Assembly: GCA_963669315.1 (NCBI GenBank)
Contig: OY770021.1
Location: 3,410,001 to 3,474,000 of the forward strand
Direction of reading: 5' to 3'
Length of the DNA stretch: 64,000 bases
Origin: SZUA-547 sp963669315
GTDB taxonomy: Bacteria > Pseudomonadota > Alphaproteobacteria > Rhodobacterales > Rhodobacteraceae
Shown: piece by piece, positions 30,501 to 38,707 of the stretch
Layout of the letters: every line of letters begins with the position of its first letter
How positions within the stretch are numbered: the first letter of the stretch is position 1
The notes under the pieces: model-generated
Told to the model about the DNA's origin: nothing
What the model saw: the letters and a program-made list of their open reading frames with translations, nothing else
Databases searched by the model: none
Translations under genes and position numbers: made by a program

Positions 30501-31892
30501 GACGCGGATTGGGACGGACGGCTCGCCAATCTGGATTTCGTCGCCACCGGCCCTTACAAACGTCCATTGACCCTGAAGGCCAGCTTGCCGTTGCGTCCAA
30601 CCGGGGGGCTGGCGCCGGCGCCGCCACGTGGCGCCCAAATCGACGCCGCGCTGGACTGGCGAGGAGAGATCGCCAACCTATGGTCTCTCGTCCCCGCCAC
30701 AGGCCACATCTTACGCGGAGAGACTGATATCGCGCTTACAGTCACGGGGCCTGTCGAGGAGCCGAAGATCGGCGGCAGCGCGACGGTGACGGATGGCGCC
30801 TACGAGAATCTGGATCTCGGCACGATCCTGACGGATCTCGACGTCAAAACAACGATCGCAGAGGGGCGCGCTATCGGCCTGACCCTTTCGGCGAGTGATG
30901 GCGCGGGCGGTACGGTCGAGGGACGCGCCAGCGTGAAGCTCGCCGGAGCGGATGAGGGGCTGGATGTCGAGGTTTCCACCAACTCCGCGACGCTGGTTCG
31001 TCGGGATGATGTGACCGCCCGGCTACAAGGCGGCGTCGCGATTAAAGGACCGTTCAACGATCTGCTCATCAAGGGAGAGATCGAGATCGAGGGCGCCGAG
31101 GTGCGCCTGGTGAATTCGGCGCCGCCAGGCGTCGCGACATTGGGCGAGGTCGAGATCAAGGGCGAGGATCTCGAAGAAGAGGAAGTCGCGGATCCCAACG
31201 TCATTACATTGGACATGCGCGTATTCTCTGAACGGAAGGTTTTTGTGAGGGGCAGGGGGCTGGATTCCGAGTGGAAGATGGACCTTGCGATCGAAGGCGA
31301 CGCCGGTGATCCGCAGATCGTCGGCTCGGTCGAGCGTGTGCGCGGCGGACTGGATCTGCTGGGCAAGCGGTTCGAACTGGAGCGGGGCGCTGCGACGTTC
31401 ACCGGTGCGGCGGACCCCGGTCTCGATGTGATGCTGACGCGGGAAACCGATGATTTCACGGGGCGAATCGTCGTGACCGGCACGGGTAGCGAGCCAACAA
31501 TCGCCTTTACTTCAGACCCGGTGGTGCCTGAAGAGGAAGTGCTGCCAATGGCGCTGTTCGGCCGGTCCAGCCAGTCATTGTCGGCGGCCGAAGGACTGCA
31601 GCTGGCGTTGGGCGTCGCGACGCTGATGAATGGCGGCGACGGCGCGGTCGGCGATATACGCGGCGCGCTGGGGGTCGATGTGTTGAACCTCGGGACCGAT
31701 GATGATGGCGAGCAGGAGGTCAATGTCGGCAGGTATGTCTCGGAGGGCGTCTATGTAGGCGCCAAGCAATCTCTGGGCGGAAGCAGTTCGGTGGTGGTTG
31801 AAATCGACATTCTCGACAATCTGACGGTCGATGCCGAGACGGGCGCGTCGGTCGGCGAAAGCGTCGGCGTGAACTGGAGATATGATTTCTAG
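27576..31892 (+). CDS. tamB: TamB-like translocation and assembly module protein
   Basis: 1,438 residues from the ATG at 27576, which overlaps the tamA stop (TGATG); an in-frame TTG three bases earlier is less likely. An N-terminal signal anchor (GLAGLIACFLAAAAPADAF) is followed by a long beta-rich repetitive region with recurrent ALTxxA-type units (about 500-800). The conserved DUF490/TamB domain is at the C-terminus (last ~350 residues, ending GVNWRYDF). It is the inner-membrane partner of TamA and spans the periplasm, probably as a beta-helical groove for lipid or protein transfer. Length is within the family range. Confidence 0.93.
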   Translation: MRQAIKRYGWMRRLGLAGLIACFLAAAAPADAFSLRGLQNRMVDFLLRQISTPGSFEVLAETVDETAEGDTSLRGVTVADGDGVWMTIDTVAFSWSPSRLLRGEVEIGRLTVAGLDMTRAPTPLPDEEPEEEESRDEKTILGGFSFDWPRSPIALRIDRMTLERIHIAEGVAPQEIMFDATGGARDEGDVQSLRLSLRRTDDVEGVVDLRYERTFSDNRLQLSLTAREAPGGMVAAAASLEADANTRVNLTADGPPEDWRVALDANVDGMIEAKGEAAISYAGKLATEAEFLFIPGFKLGEPALVALSPAASVKINAAERADGVIDIETAEIAAPSLRVEADGTWNRPTGELDLALTLSAERTLAALADGVDFAGVDFEGKATGTTEDLALKGEFILAGLTTDTADVARLDLDAAVRRSGERIEVDGFGLAEGLRVDQLQPEILGPARLTLKAALDGDAASVSSLKLDSKALTVTAKGGADLAAESFDVRYQLKAPDLAPVAGAYNMNAGGVFAATGTASGTFSAPAVDGRLELTEAEIEGASLGALAVDHKIALGEALGADIVAALRGSDFGDADLKLDAKLQGDVLEASYEVAAPDLAPAGEAVGTPLAGALSASGQANGPLDALEVTGDARIENAAAAGNGLGRVSLTHAVALAEAISGDVKLTVEESDFGNAEAASDFELAGETLTVEAFNATGLGLNASAAATVNLSTTMADAKLTAAGDLSELGRLLGTPMAGALDLSAEAAALDGRQNAQLTATLDQFSTEGAAVRDLDLTASGSDLLGEASVTANLRGADIEAGGAAIKTVTFDADGPLSALKLALDAAGELEEKPISAELEALADLSGETVQAEISTFAAALDEERAALDSPLTITSGAGTTTIEGLDLGLPDNARLAGDATLYPNGASGDLELAGLSMELLTRLDVHVLDRGVIGATAEFDTRSGSAGADISIKGEGLSAEGALNTAGRAMDFTADADWDGRLANLDFVATGPYKRPLTLKASLPLRPTGGLAPAPPRGAQIDAALDWRGEIANLWSLVPATGHILRGETDIALTVTGPVEEPKIGGSATVTDGAYENLDLGTILTDLDVKTTIAEGRAIGLTLSASDGAGGTVEGRASVKLAGADEGLDVEVSTNSATLVRRDDVTARLQGGVAIKGPFNDLLIKGEIEIEGAEVRLVNSAPPGVATLGEVEIKGEDLEEEEVADPNVITLDMRVFSERKVFVRGRGLDSEWKMDLAIEGDAGDPQIVGSVERVRGGLDLLGKRFELERGAATFTGAADPGLDVMLTRETDDFTGRIVVTGTGSEPTIAFTSDPVVPEEEVLPMALFGRSSQSLSAAEGLQLALGVATLMNGGDGAVGDIRGALGVDVLNLGTDDDGEQEVNVGRYVSEGVYVGAKQSLGGSSSVVVEIDILDNLTVDAETGASVGESVGVNWRYDF

Positions 31893-32026
31893 GCGATTTC
31901 AGCCGGCTATCGTCTCCGGCAACCTCGCATTCTCGCGGCGTCGCCCAGATTTCGCCTCACGCAGACGCGATCATATTTGCTCTGAAATCAATTGAACTCC
32001 ATCTCTTAGATCGCGAGAACAATAGT

Positions 32027-32728
32027 ATGGATCGCTATCCCGCATTCGCTCTAGCGCCGATCGCCGCGTGCGACGCCGGGTCCGTCGTGGTCGCCCAGCT
32101 GGGGCAGACGCTGGACGGGCGGATCGCGACGCCGACCGGAAAATCGAAATACATCAACGGCGACGCGGCGCTGGATCACTTACATAGGCTAAGGGCGCAG
32201 GTGGACGCGGTGATGGTAGGCGTCGGAACCGTCGTCGCCGACGATCCCAGCCTGACTGTGCGCCGCACACCCGGCGAGAACCCGGCGCGAGTCGTGATCG
32301 ATCCGCGTGGGCGGATGCCCGCGGACTCCGCCTGCCTCCACGACGGAGCGGCGCCGGTTTTCGTCGTCACCGGCCCAGGTGGAGCAGTTCCCGAGGGGGC
32401 GGAGAGGATCGAGATTGAGCCTTTCGGCGATAACCTTCCTCCCGCCGCGATCGTCGCCGCGCTGGCGGAGCGTGGTTTGCCGCGCATCCTGCTGGAAGGG
32501 GGAGCTGACGCGTTGTCTCGGTTCCTGGGCGTTGGCGCCGTCGATTTCCTGCATATTCTTGTCGCGCCCATGATCTTTGGATCAGGGCAGACAGGTTTGG
32601 AGTTGTCGCCGATTGACGGGCTGGATGAGGCGATGCGTCCTCGAAACCAGGTGCATGTGTTTGAAGATGGCGACGTCTTGTTCGCCTGCGATTTACGAGA
32701 GTCGCAGGGCGCAACTGGTGCGATCTGA
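32027..32728 (+). CDS. RibD C-terminal domain reductase
   Basis: 233 residues with the dihydrofolate-reductase-like RibD_C fold: GQTLDGRIATPTG, VDAVMVGVGTVVADDP, and LLEGGADAL. There is no deaminase domain, so this is a stand-alone reductase rather than RibD. Such proteins reduce pyrimidine or pterin intermediates with NADPH. The convergent operon at 33317-36621 encodes a PTPS-like protein, a glycosyltransferase and a methyltransferase, so a role in pterin modification is possible but inferred. The start ATG has no strong ribosome binding site. Confidence 0.8.
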   Translation: MDRYPAFALAPIAACDAGSVVVAQLGQTLDGRIATPTGKSKYINGDAALDHLHRLRAQVDAVMVGVGTVVADDPSLTVRRTPGENPARVVIDPRGRMPADSACLHDGAAPVFVVTGPGGAVPEGAERIEIEPFGDNLPPAAIVAALAERGLPRILLEGGADALSRFLGVGAVDFLHILVAPMIFGSGQTGLELSPIDGLDEAMRPRNQVHVFEDGDVLFACDLRESQGATGAI

Positions 32729-32768
32729 TATAATTCGGCGCGATTGGATCTAGGAGGAGGCGGCTCTG

Positions 32769-33320
32769 ATGAGCGACGCGACGGGCTATCCGGCCATCCG
32801 TAAACTGCTGCATTGGGTGATTGCGATTTGCGTGATCGCGGTGTTGGCGGGCGGAATCATGTTGGGCGTTTACGGGTTTGAGGGTCTGAAGACCAATTTT
32901 GGTATGGAGACGACGAACTTCGTCTATAAGTACCACAAGAGTTTTGGTCTTCTGATCCTGCTGCTGATGACAGTTCGGATCGTCTGCAAACTCCTGATGC
33001 CGGACCCGCCGCATGTGCCGCCGCTGCCTGTACTCCATCGCATCGCATCAAAGACCGTGCATGGACTGCTTTATGTGCTGCTGCTGGTCCAGCCAGTCAT
33101 CGGCTGGCTTGCGACTTCGGCAGGTGGTTTTCCGGCTGAATTCTTCGGCGGAAAATTCCCGGCGATCATGGCCAAGGACAAGGCGCTATCGGAGACGATG
33201 TACGGTCTGCATGGCGGGATCGGCATGTTGATCCTGCTGCTGGTGGCGGTCCATATCGGCGCGGCGCTGATGCACCGCTTTGTCTACAAGGACGGGGTGC
33301 TGGCGCGGATGCTGCCCTAG
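32769..33320 (+). CDS. cybB: cytochrome b561
   Basis: 183 residues with four transmembrane helices and heme-ligand histidines near the start (KLLHWVIA), in YKYHKSFGLL, in TVHGLLYV and in LHGGIGML. It belongs to the prokaryotic cytochrome b561 family, which shuttles electrons between quinol and periplasmic acceptors such as superoxide. A strong GGAGGAGG site precedes the ATG. Its stop overlaps that of the convergent methyltransferase gene in the shared palindrome CTAG (33317-33320). Confidence 0.9.
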   Translation: MSDATGYPAIRKLLHWVIAICVIAVLAGGIMLGVYGFEGLKTNFGMETTNFVYKYHKSFGLLILLLMTVRIVCKLLMPDPPHVPPLPVLHRIASKTVHGLLYVLLLVQPVIGWLATSAGGFPAEFFGGKFPAIMAKDKALSETMYGLHGGIGMLILLLVAVHIGAALMHRFVYKDGVLARMLP

Positions 33321-34174
33321 GCGGGCGGTAGCGCCAGAATGTCAGCGTGGCCGATTTCGACTCGGGTCGCGTGGGATCGCGCGTCGGCCCAGTCGTCCAG
33401 CCAGTCCGGCGTTCCCAAGGCTTCCACCACTGCCGAGACGGAGCCATAAGCCAGCTCTCTAATCAGCGCGCTGTCCTGAGGCGCGGATAGGCGCCAGAAG
33501 GAGGGCGCTCGGGTCACCTGATATCCTTGGCGTGTCAGCGCCTCTTCCAACAGCGTCGGCGCCTGCGGACCCGCGGCCGGTCCCAATCCCTTGTCGGTGC
33601 GCATATGCGCGTGAAAGGCGGTCAGCGCCTGCGGTTCGGCGAAGCTGCCGGGCTCCCATTTCTCCCGCCCGTCATAGGTTAGCGCCGCGTAGACGGCGGC
33701 CCCCGCCTCGCGCGCCTCTTTGGCGAACGCATCGATGAAGTCCGGGCTTGCGAGGTCGAAAAAGGCTGAGGCGGTGACGATCTCGGCATTGGTTTTTTGG
33801 ATCAGATCCGAAAGCTCAACGGTATGCAGGTCAACACGCTCCAGCCGCACCCGCATCTTTTTCCCACTTTTGCCAATCGCCAACGCGGAGCCGTCTTCAG
33901 CAGCCGTATCCGCCCATCCCAGAATACGTTCGCGCGCGGCGGTCAGCAGCGCCGGGTTGTGATCCACCAGTGTCCAGACAGTCGCGTCGGGCAGGTCCGG
34001 CGCCAAAGCGCGCGGCGTTGCGCCGGACCCGCAGCCGATATCCAGAATGCGGCGCGCGCCGGTCTGGATCATCCAATCGCGCAGCTTGGCGGCCAGAACC
34101 ATATCGCGAGCAGCGCGGTCCGCTGGTTCGCGCAAGGCCAACCAATCTGAGGAGAATGCGTCGCTCCCGCTCAT
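33317..34174 (-). CDS. class I SAM-dependent methyltransferase
   Basis: 285 residues with the SAM motif ILDIGCGSGATPR near residues 43-55 and an acidic-loop region VDHNPALL. The N-terminus resembles methyltransferases found beside glycosyltransferases in alphaproteobacteria. It is the last gene of a four-gene reverse operon, with its ATG overlapping the glycosyltransferase stop (ATGA). A small molecule, possibly a glycosylated pterin, is a plausible substrate because of the neighbours; this is inferred. No RNA-methyltransferase signature is seen. Confidence 0.82.
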   Translation of the reverse strand: MSGSDAFSSDWLALREPADRAARDMVLAAKLRDWMIQTGARRILDIGCGSGATPRALAPDLPDATVWTLVDHNPALLTAARERILGWADTAAEDGSALAIGKSGKKMRVRLERVDLHTVELSDLIQKTNAEIVTASAFFDLASPDFIDAFAKEAREAGAAVYAALTYDGREKWEPGSFAEPQALTAFHAHMRTDKGLGPAAGPQAPTLLEEALTRQGYQVTRAPSFWRLSAPQDSALIRELAYGSVSAVVEALGTPDWLDDWADARSHATRVEIGHADILALPPA

Positions 34175-35214
34175 CTCAGTCCATCCGCGACTTCGGCCAG
34201 CGCGTCGGCGATGATCCCCGCCGTATAGGGCCAGCGCGGCAGACGTTCAGCGCGGGCCCGCGCCTTGGCTGCGGCTTCTCGCCGGGCCTCGGGGTCTGCC
34301 AGCAATGGGCGCAGAAACGCGGCGAACGCCGCCGAGTCCTCGGGCCGCGCCAACAGTGCGCCGTCCGCGACGACTTCGCGCACCGCTCCCGCATTGCAGC
34401 CGACTGTCGGCAGGCCGGACTCCAAAGCTTCGGCGAAGACCATGCCGTATCCCTCATATCGGGTTGCGAGGGCGAAGATGTCCGCTTCCTGATAGGCCGT
34501 GGCCACGGCGTCATCGGGTAGCGCCCCCTCCAGCGTGATCCTGGCGTCCAGATCCGCCGCGCCGATCAGAGAGGCGATGCGGCTGGCGAAAACCTCATGG
34601 CGGTCGTCCGGGCCGATAATCCGGCAGCGCCAGTCTAGGTCCTTCAGCAGCGTCAAAGCGTTGATCAGCACATCGACGCCCTTGCGCGGCGTGATCGATC
34701 CAACCGAAAGAATGACCGGCGGATCGCCGTCTATCGATGCATTCGGCATAGGATCGACGCCCGGAGGGGCGATGCGAAGGCGATCGGAGTCGACGCCCAA
34801 CTTTTCCACCAGCGTTTGGGCGGTCGTCGCGCTCGTTGCAATGATGAGCTTTGCGTGATCAAGCGCGGCGGATTCCCGCTCAAACGCCGCCTCCCGCTCG
34901 AGCTGCGGCAGGCCCGTTTCCATGCCCAGAGGGTGGTGACAGAGTGCGACCAGCCGATTCGGATACCTTGCCGCAAGAGATTTCGGAAAGGCACCGAAGG
35001 CGAGGCCGTCGATCAGGATGGGCCAGTCGGCGGGGACGGCGTCCAACGCGTCGCGGGCCGCGGAAAGCTCGGCCTGTGCCGGCGTAGGAAAGCCATTGCC
35101 GAGTGGCAAATGCGACAAATCGGGCGCCAATCTCTCCAGTATCCGCCGCGCGTAGACATAGCCGCCCGTCGGCGTGTAAAGATCGCCGGGTATCGCGAAC
35201 GCCGCTTCGGTCAA
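34171..35214 (-). CDS. family 4 glycosyltransferase
   Basis: 347 residues of GT-B type; the C-terminal donor-binding region reads EADIFALATRYEGYGMVFAEALESG, and ILSVGSITPRKGVDVLINAL is typical of GT4 enzymes. The start is TTG at 35214, which overlaps the TGA stop of the upstream PTPS-like gene (TTGA), a translational coupling that supports it. No membrane segment or signal is visible, so it acts in the cytoplasm. Sugar donor and acceptor are unknown; the neighbouring PTPS-like protein makes a pterin-type acceptor plausible. Confidence 0.87.
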   Translation of the reverse strand: MTEAAFAIPGDLYTPTGGYVYARRILERLAPDLSHLPLGNGFPTPAQAELSAARDALDAVPADWPILIDGLAFGAFPKSLAARYPNRLVALCHHPLGMETGLPQLEREAAFERESAALDHAKLIIATSATTAQTLVEKLGVDSDRLRIAPPGVDPMPNASIDGDPPVILSVGSITPRKGVDVLINALTLLKDLDWRCRIIGPDDRHEVFASRIASLIGAADLDARITLEGALPDDAVATAYQEADIFALATRYEGYGMVFAEALESGLPTVGCNAGAVREVVADGALLARPEDSAAFAAFLRPLLADPEARREAAAKARARAERLPRWPYTAGIIADALAEVADGLR

Positions 35215-35609
35215 ACCGGGCCTTCAAACCACGCGCGGGCGACATGACTTTCGTTCAGGGTGACGCGGATTTTTGAAAGCCCGTCAGAGCCGGGTCCCAA
35301 TTCGCCCGCGCGCGCGGCGGCCGCAATCCGGTCGAAGATGAATTTGCACAGCACTTCGGTCGTCGTAACTATCCCTTCGAATTCGGTCAGGTCGTCTAAA
35401 TTCCGGTAATTGAGCGGTTTCAGGGCGACCTTCAGAGCGTCAGTTGCGCGTCCGATATCGACAACCACGCCATCGGCGGTCAACTTTTCGCGATGAAAGG
35501 CGATATCGACCACATAGGTCGCGCCGTGCAGACCCTGCGCCGGGCCAAACAATTCGCCAGGCAGGGAATGGGCGATCATCATATGGTCGCGGACTTCGAC
35601 GGCGTACAT
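35211..35609 (-). CDS. PTPS/QueD-like protein with altered active site
   Basis: 132 residues of the 6-pyruvoyltetrahydropterin synthase/6-carboxytetrahydropterin synthase fold. Canonical residues are changed: of the three zinc histidines, H14 and H28 remain but the LHGHxY third is Ala30 (LHGATY); the catalytic Cys slot holds Ala24 or Gln25; and the LDHxxLN motif reads LNYRNL (66-71), losing Asp and His. The pterin-anchoring Glu in the C-terminal strand (NES, E120) is kept. It is therefore unlikely to make QueD's product by the known mechanism, and an automatic QueD label should be doubted. Second gene of the reverse operon. Confidence 0.78.
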   Translation of the reverse strand: MYAVEVRDHMMIAHSLPGELFGPAQGLHGATYVVDIAFHREKLTADGVVVDIGRATDALKVALKPLNYRNLDDLTEFEGIVTTTEVLCKFIFDRIAAAARAGELGPGSDGLSKIRVTLNESHVARAWFEGPV

Positions 35610-35619
35610 CGGAACCTCG

Positions 35620-36621
35620 TCAGTAACGGATCAGGGGAACAATCGCCGGATGCTCCGGCGATAGCAACCGGGGGAGCAGTCGGGGCGCGTCCTGGAACGA
35701 AATCTCATCCGTGAAGAGATCATCAAGCAATGGATTATCAAGCAAATCCAGGGCCTTGCGTAGTCTTCTTGTGTGACTCCAACGCGGCGAACGCAGCGCG
35801 GGAACGCGCCCCACTTGAGAGGATTTCAGTGTCAGACGACGGCTGTGAAACGCGCCGCCAAGGGGCGCCGGAACGTCATCCTCGCCATACCAACTCATCT
35901 CAACCACCGTCGCTTCCAACCCGGCGCTGTCGATCGCCGAGGCGAGACCGACGGCGCTGGCGCTGGCGTTGAACACCACGTCAGCATCCAGGTTCGCACG
36001 CGGCTTTGACACAAATTTCACGCCCAATTTAGCTGCGATCCGAGCGCGGGCCGGATAGGGATCGACAAGCGTCACTTCGCAGCCGGGAATACGGGAAAGG
36101 AGCGATGCGGTCAGTAATCCGACCGCGCCGGCGCCGAACACAGCCACCCGGTCGCCGGGGCCGACGCCAGAGTCCCAAACCGCGTTCAGCGCCGTTTCCA
36201 TATTGGCGGCCAGAGTCGCGCGACGGGGCGGCAGGCCATCCGGCAGCGGATGAGCCGCCGAAACAGGGATCTGGAAAAGATCCTGATGAGGATGCAGGGC
36301 GAACACGTGTCGCCCGAGAATGGAGGAGGGGCCATGCTCGACCATGCCGACGGCGGCGTAGCCATAGGTTACCGGGAACGGGAAGTCGCCGCGCTGGAAC
36401 GGCGCGCGCATCCTCGTCCACTCCGACTCGGGCGCTTTTCCCGCCATTACAAGGCGTTCCGTGCCGCGGCTGACGGCGGAATACTGTGTTCGCACGGTCA
36501 CGAATTCGTCATCGGACCCTCGAAAAACGCGGTCGGGCGCGTCCAAAAGGGCTGCACGGCCCTTTTCAACGTAGACAAGAGCACGGGGCGCCTTACTTCC
36601 GCCATTACTACTGGGATTCAT
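35620..36621 (-). CDS. MDR-family dehydrogenase-like protein lacking the catalytic zinc ligands
   Basis: 333 residues from the ATG at 36621 (MNPSSNGG); a longer frame from 36741 runs into the opgH promoter. The Rossmann motif is VFGAGAVGLLTA. The catalytic Cys region of zinc alcohol dehydrogenases is replaced by YSAVSRGTERLV, as in BchC-like proteins, so it may act without catalytic zinc. It is the first gene of the reverse operon with the PTPS-like, glycosyltransferase and methyltransferase genes, 10 bases before the second. A reductase role on the same small molecule is inferred. Confidence 0.8.
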   Translation of the reverse strand: MNPSSNGGSKAPRALVYVEKGRAALLDAPDRVFRGSDDEFVTVRTQYSAVSRGTERLVMAGKAPESEWTRMRAPFQRGDFPFPVTYGYAAVGMVEHGPSSILGRHVFALHPHQDLFQIPVSAAHPLPDGLPPRRATLAANMETALNAVWDSGVGPGDRVAVFGAGAVGLLTASLLSRIPGCEVTLVDPYPARARIAAKLGVKFVSKPRANLDADVVFNASASAVGLASAIDSAGLEATVVEMSWYGEDDVPAPLGGAFHSRRLTLKSSQVGRVPALRSPRWSHTRRLRKALDLLDNPLLDDLFTDEISFQDAPRLLPRLLSPEHPAIVPLIRY

Positions 36622-36724
36622 GCTGCAACCGCGAAATGATCTGCTTTGAAGAAAATTTACGCCAATCAGGCGCGCGAGAAACAATAACCGTGGATCGGCC
36701 AAGGTCCAGCCCTGTGGAGAGACG

Positions 36725-38569
36725 ATGACGGACGTCACCAATCAAGCGGCCCTGCCGAGCGGAGGCGCAGTTGCGCTGGCGGTGGAAGCGGAGCGTACGC
36801 CGACCGGGCTGCAATCCACCCGCGCTCTGGCCGCCAGACGAGCCATTGTGGTGGTGCTGAACCTTGTCACGCTGGGACTGCTGGGTTGGGGCGTGTCCTC
36901 TGTGCTGAGCGTGGGCGGCTGGTCGGTCACCGACTTCGTGATATTCGGAGCTCTGGTCATCGGCGCGCCATGGACGGTCATGGGCATGTGGAACGCCGTG
37001 ATCGGCGTCGCGATGCTGCATCTCTCGAGGAATCCGCTTCAGGCGACAGCCCCGCATATGGCCGATGTCGATGAGACCGCGCCAATCCATATGCGCACGG
37101 CGATATGTATGACGCTGCGTAATGAGGAACCAGCGCGCGCTCTGGCGCGGCTTGTGGCGATTCGACAAAGCCTGGATAAGACGGGTTGGGGCGCGATGTA
37201 TGACGTATTCGTCCTGTCCGACACGGACGATCCAGAGACCGCAGCGGATGAGGACCGTCTGTTCGCTGAGTTGCGAGCGACTTTGGGCGGCGCCCGCGCC
37301 ACCTATCGGCGGCGCGAGAAGAACACCGGGTATAAGGCGGGAAACATTCGGGAATTCCTGCTTAATCAGGGCGGCGCTTATGATTTCTTTCTGCCGCTGG
37401 ACAGCGACAGTCTGATGAGCGGCAAGGCGATCCTGACCATGACCCGCGTGATGCAGGCGCATCCGAGGCTGGGTCTGCTGCAAAGCCTCGTGGTCGGTGC
37501 CCCGTCCGGCAGCGCCTTCACACGCATCTTCCAGTTCGGCATGCGCCACGGCATGCGGTCTTTCACCATGGGCGCGGCCTGGTGGCATGGCGATTGCGGG
37601 CCTTATTGGGGCCACAACGCGCTGGTTCGGGTGCGCCCCTTCCGCCGTCATTGCCGGTTGCCGGTGCTTCCCGGCAAGCCGCCGCTGGGCGGACATATCC
37701 TGTCCCATGATCAGCTTGAGGCGGTTCTGCTGCGCCGGGCGGGATATGAGGTGCGGGTGATCCCGGTCGAATCCGAGAGTTTTGAGGATAATCCGCCGAC
37801 GCTGCTGGATTTCACCCGGCGTGATCTGCGCTGGTGTCAGGGAAACATGCAGTATTGGCGCTTTCTCGGCGCGTCGGGGCTGAAGCCCATGAGCCGTTTT
37901 CAGGTATTCGCCGCGATCATGATGTATATGGGCGCGCCCGCCTGGATGGCGATGATCGCCGCATGTCTCGGCAAGATCTGGCGCGAGGATCTGAGCGGGT
38001 TCGATGCCGGCTTCGCCATCGTGATGTTCTTCACCATGGTGATGGTCAGCCTCGTGCCCAAATTCATGGGCATGTTGGACGTTGCGCTGACCAAGGGTGG
38101 CGTTGCGCGATATGGCGGCGGCGCGCGGTTCGCGGTCTCTGGCGCGTTGGAAACGCTGTTCTCGGTTCTGTTGGCGCCCGTGGTGGCGTTCCGCGTCACG
38201 TTGTTTCTGATCGGGCTTCTGTTCGGACGCATGGTCGGCTGGAACGGGCAGAACCGCGATGTCTATGCGCTGACCCTGCGGGACGCGGTGAGCGGCCTCT
38301 GGATGCAAACGGCCTTAGGAGCCCTGATCCTTTGCGTCGCCGTCATGCAAGCCCCTGAAGCCGTTGTCTGGACCCTTCCGGTCAGTGGAGCATTGATCCT
38401 GTCGATCCCCTTCGCGCTGATCACCGCGCAACCGGCCTTTGGGCGCGTGCTGTCCCGGCTCGGTCTTTGTACTGCGCCAGAAGAGTTAACTCCATTGTCG
38501 GAACTAAAGGCGCTTGACGTTGCGATCCCACGAGCCAAGCCATCCGTCGAGCGCGTGAAAGCCGCCTGA
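36725..38569 (+). CDS. opgH: glucan biosynthesis glucosyltransferase H
   Basis: 614 residues of the GT2 membrane family that makes the beta-1,2-linked backbone of osmoregulated periplasmic glucans. Transmembrane segments are near 40-60 and 70-100 and in the C-terminal third. GT2 motifs: SDTDDPE, LPLDSDSLM (DxD type), SHDQLEAVLLRRAG and RRDLRWCQGN (QxxRW type, here RW-CQGN). The family's N-terminal extension is shorter than in Escherichia coli OpgH (about 850 residues), as in many alphaproteobacteria. GGAGAG precedes the ATG. OpgC is encoded at 24002; opgG was not found. Confidence 0.92.
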   Translation: MTDVTNQAALPSGGAVALAVEAERTPTGLQSTRALAARRAIVVVLNLVTLGLLGWGVSSVLSVGGWSVTDFVIFGALVIGAPWTVMGMWNAVIGVAMLHLSRNPLQATAPHMADVDETAPIHMRTAICMTLRNEEPARALARLVAIRQSLDKTGWGAMYDVFVLSDTDDPETAADEDRLFAELRATLGGARATYRRREKNTGYKAGNIREFLLNQGGAYDFFLPLDSDSLMSGKAILTMTRVMQAHPRLGLLQSLVVGAPSGSAFTRIFQFGMRHGMRSFTMGAAWWHGDCGPYWGHNALVRVRPFRRHCRLPVLPGKPPLGGHILSHDQLEAVLLRRAGYEVRVIPVESESFEDNPPTLLDFTRRDLRWCQGNMQYWRFLGASGLKPMSRFQVFAAIMMYMGAPAWMAMIAACLGKIWREDLSGFDAGFAIVMFFTMVMVSLVPKFMGMLDVALTKGGVARYGGGARFAVSGALETLFSVLLAPVVAFRVTLFLIGLLFGRMVGWNGQNRDVYALTLRDAVSGLWMQTALGALILCVAVMQAPEAVVWTLPVSGALILSIPFALITAQPAFGRVLSRLGLCTAPEELTPLSELKALDVAIPRAKPSVERVKAA

Positions 38570-38707
38570 CGGCGGATCCCCCTGAAATGTTTCTGCCCCT
38601 CGCGCAGCGTTGACGCGGCGTGAATATGATTTCGCTCGAATCGCATCCATATGCATCTTCAAGGCGTTGGCGCATAGTCCGACGTGGTTCCAGCCAAGGG
38701 GGGATGC

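Noticed and set aside
35211..35609. QueD (6-carboxytetrahydropterin synthase) assignment
   Set aside because: Catalytic Cys, Asp-His pair and one zinc His are not present.
36608..38308. 566-residue reverse frame inside opgH
   Set aside because: Shadow of opgH; His/Gln/Arg-rich with no family motifs.
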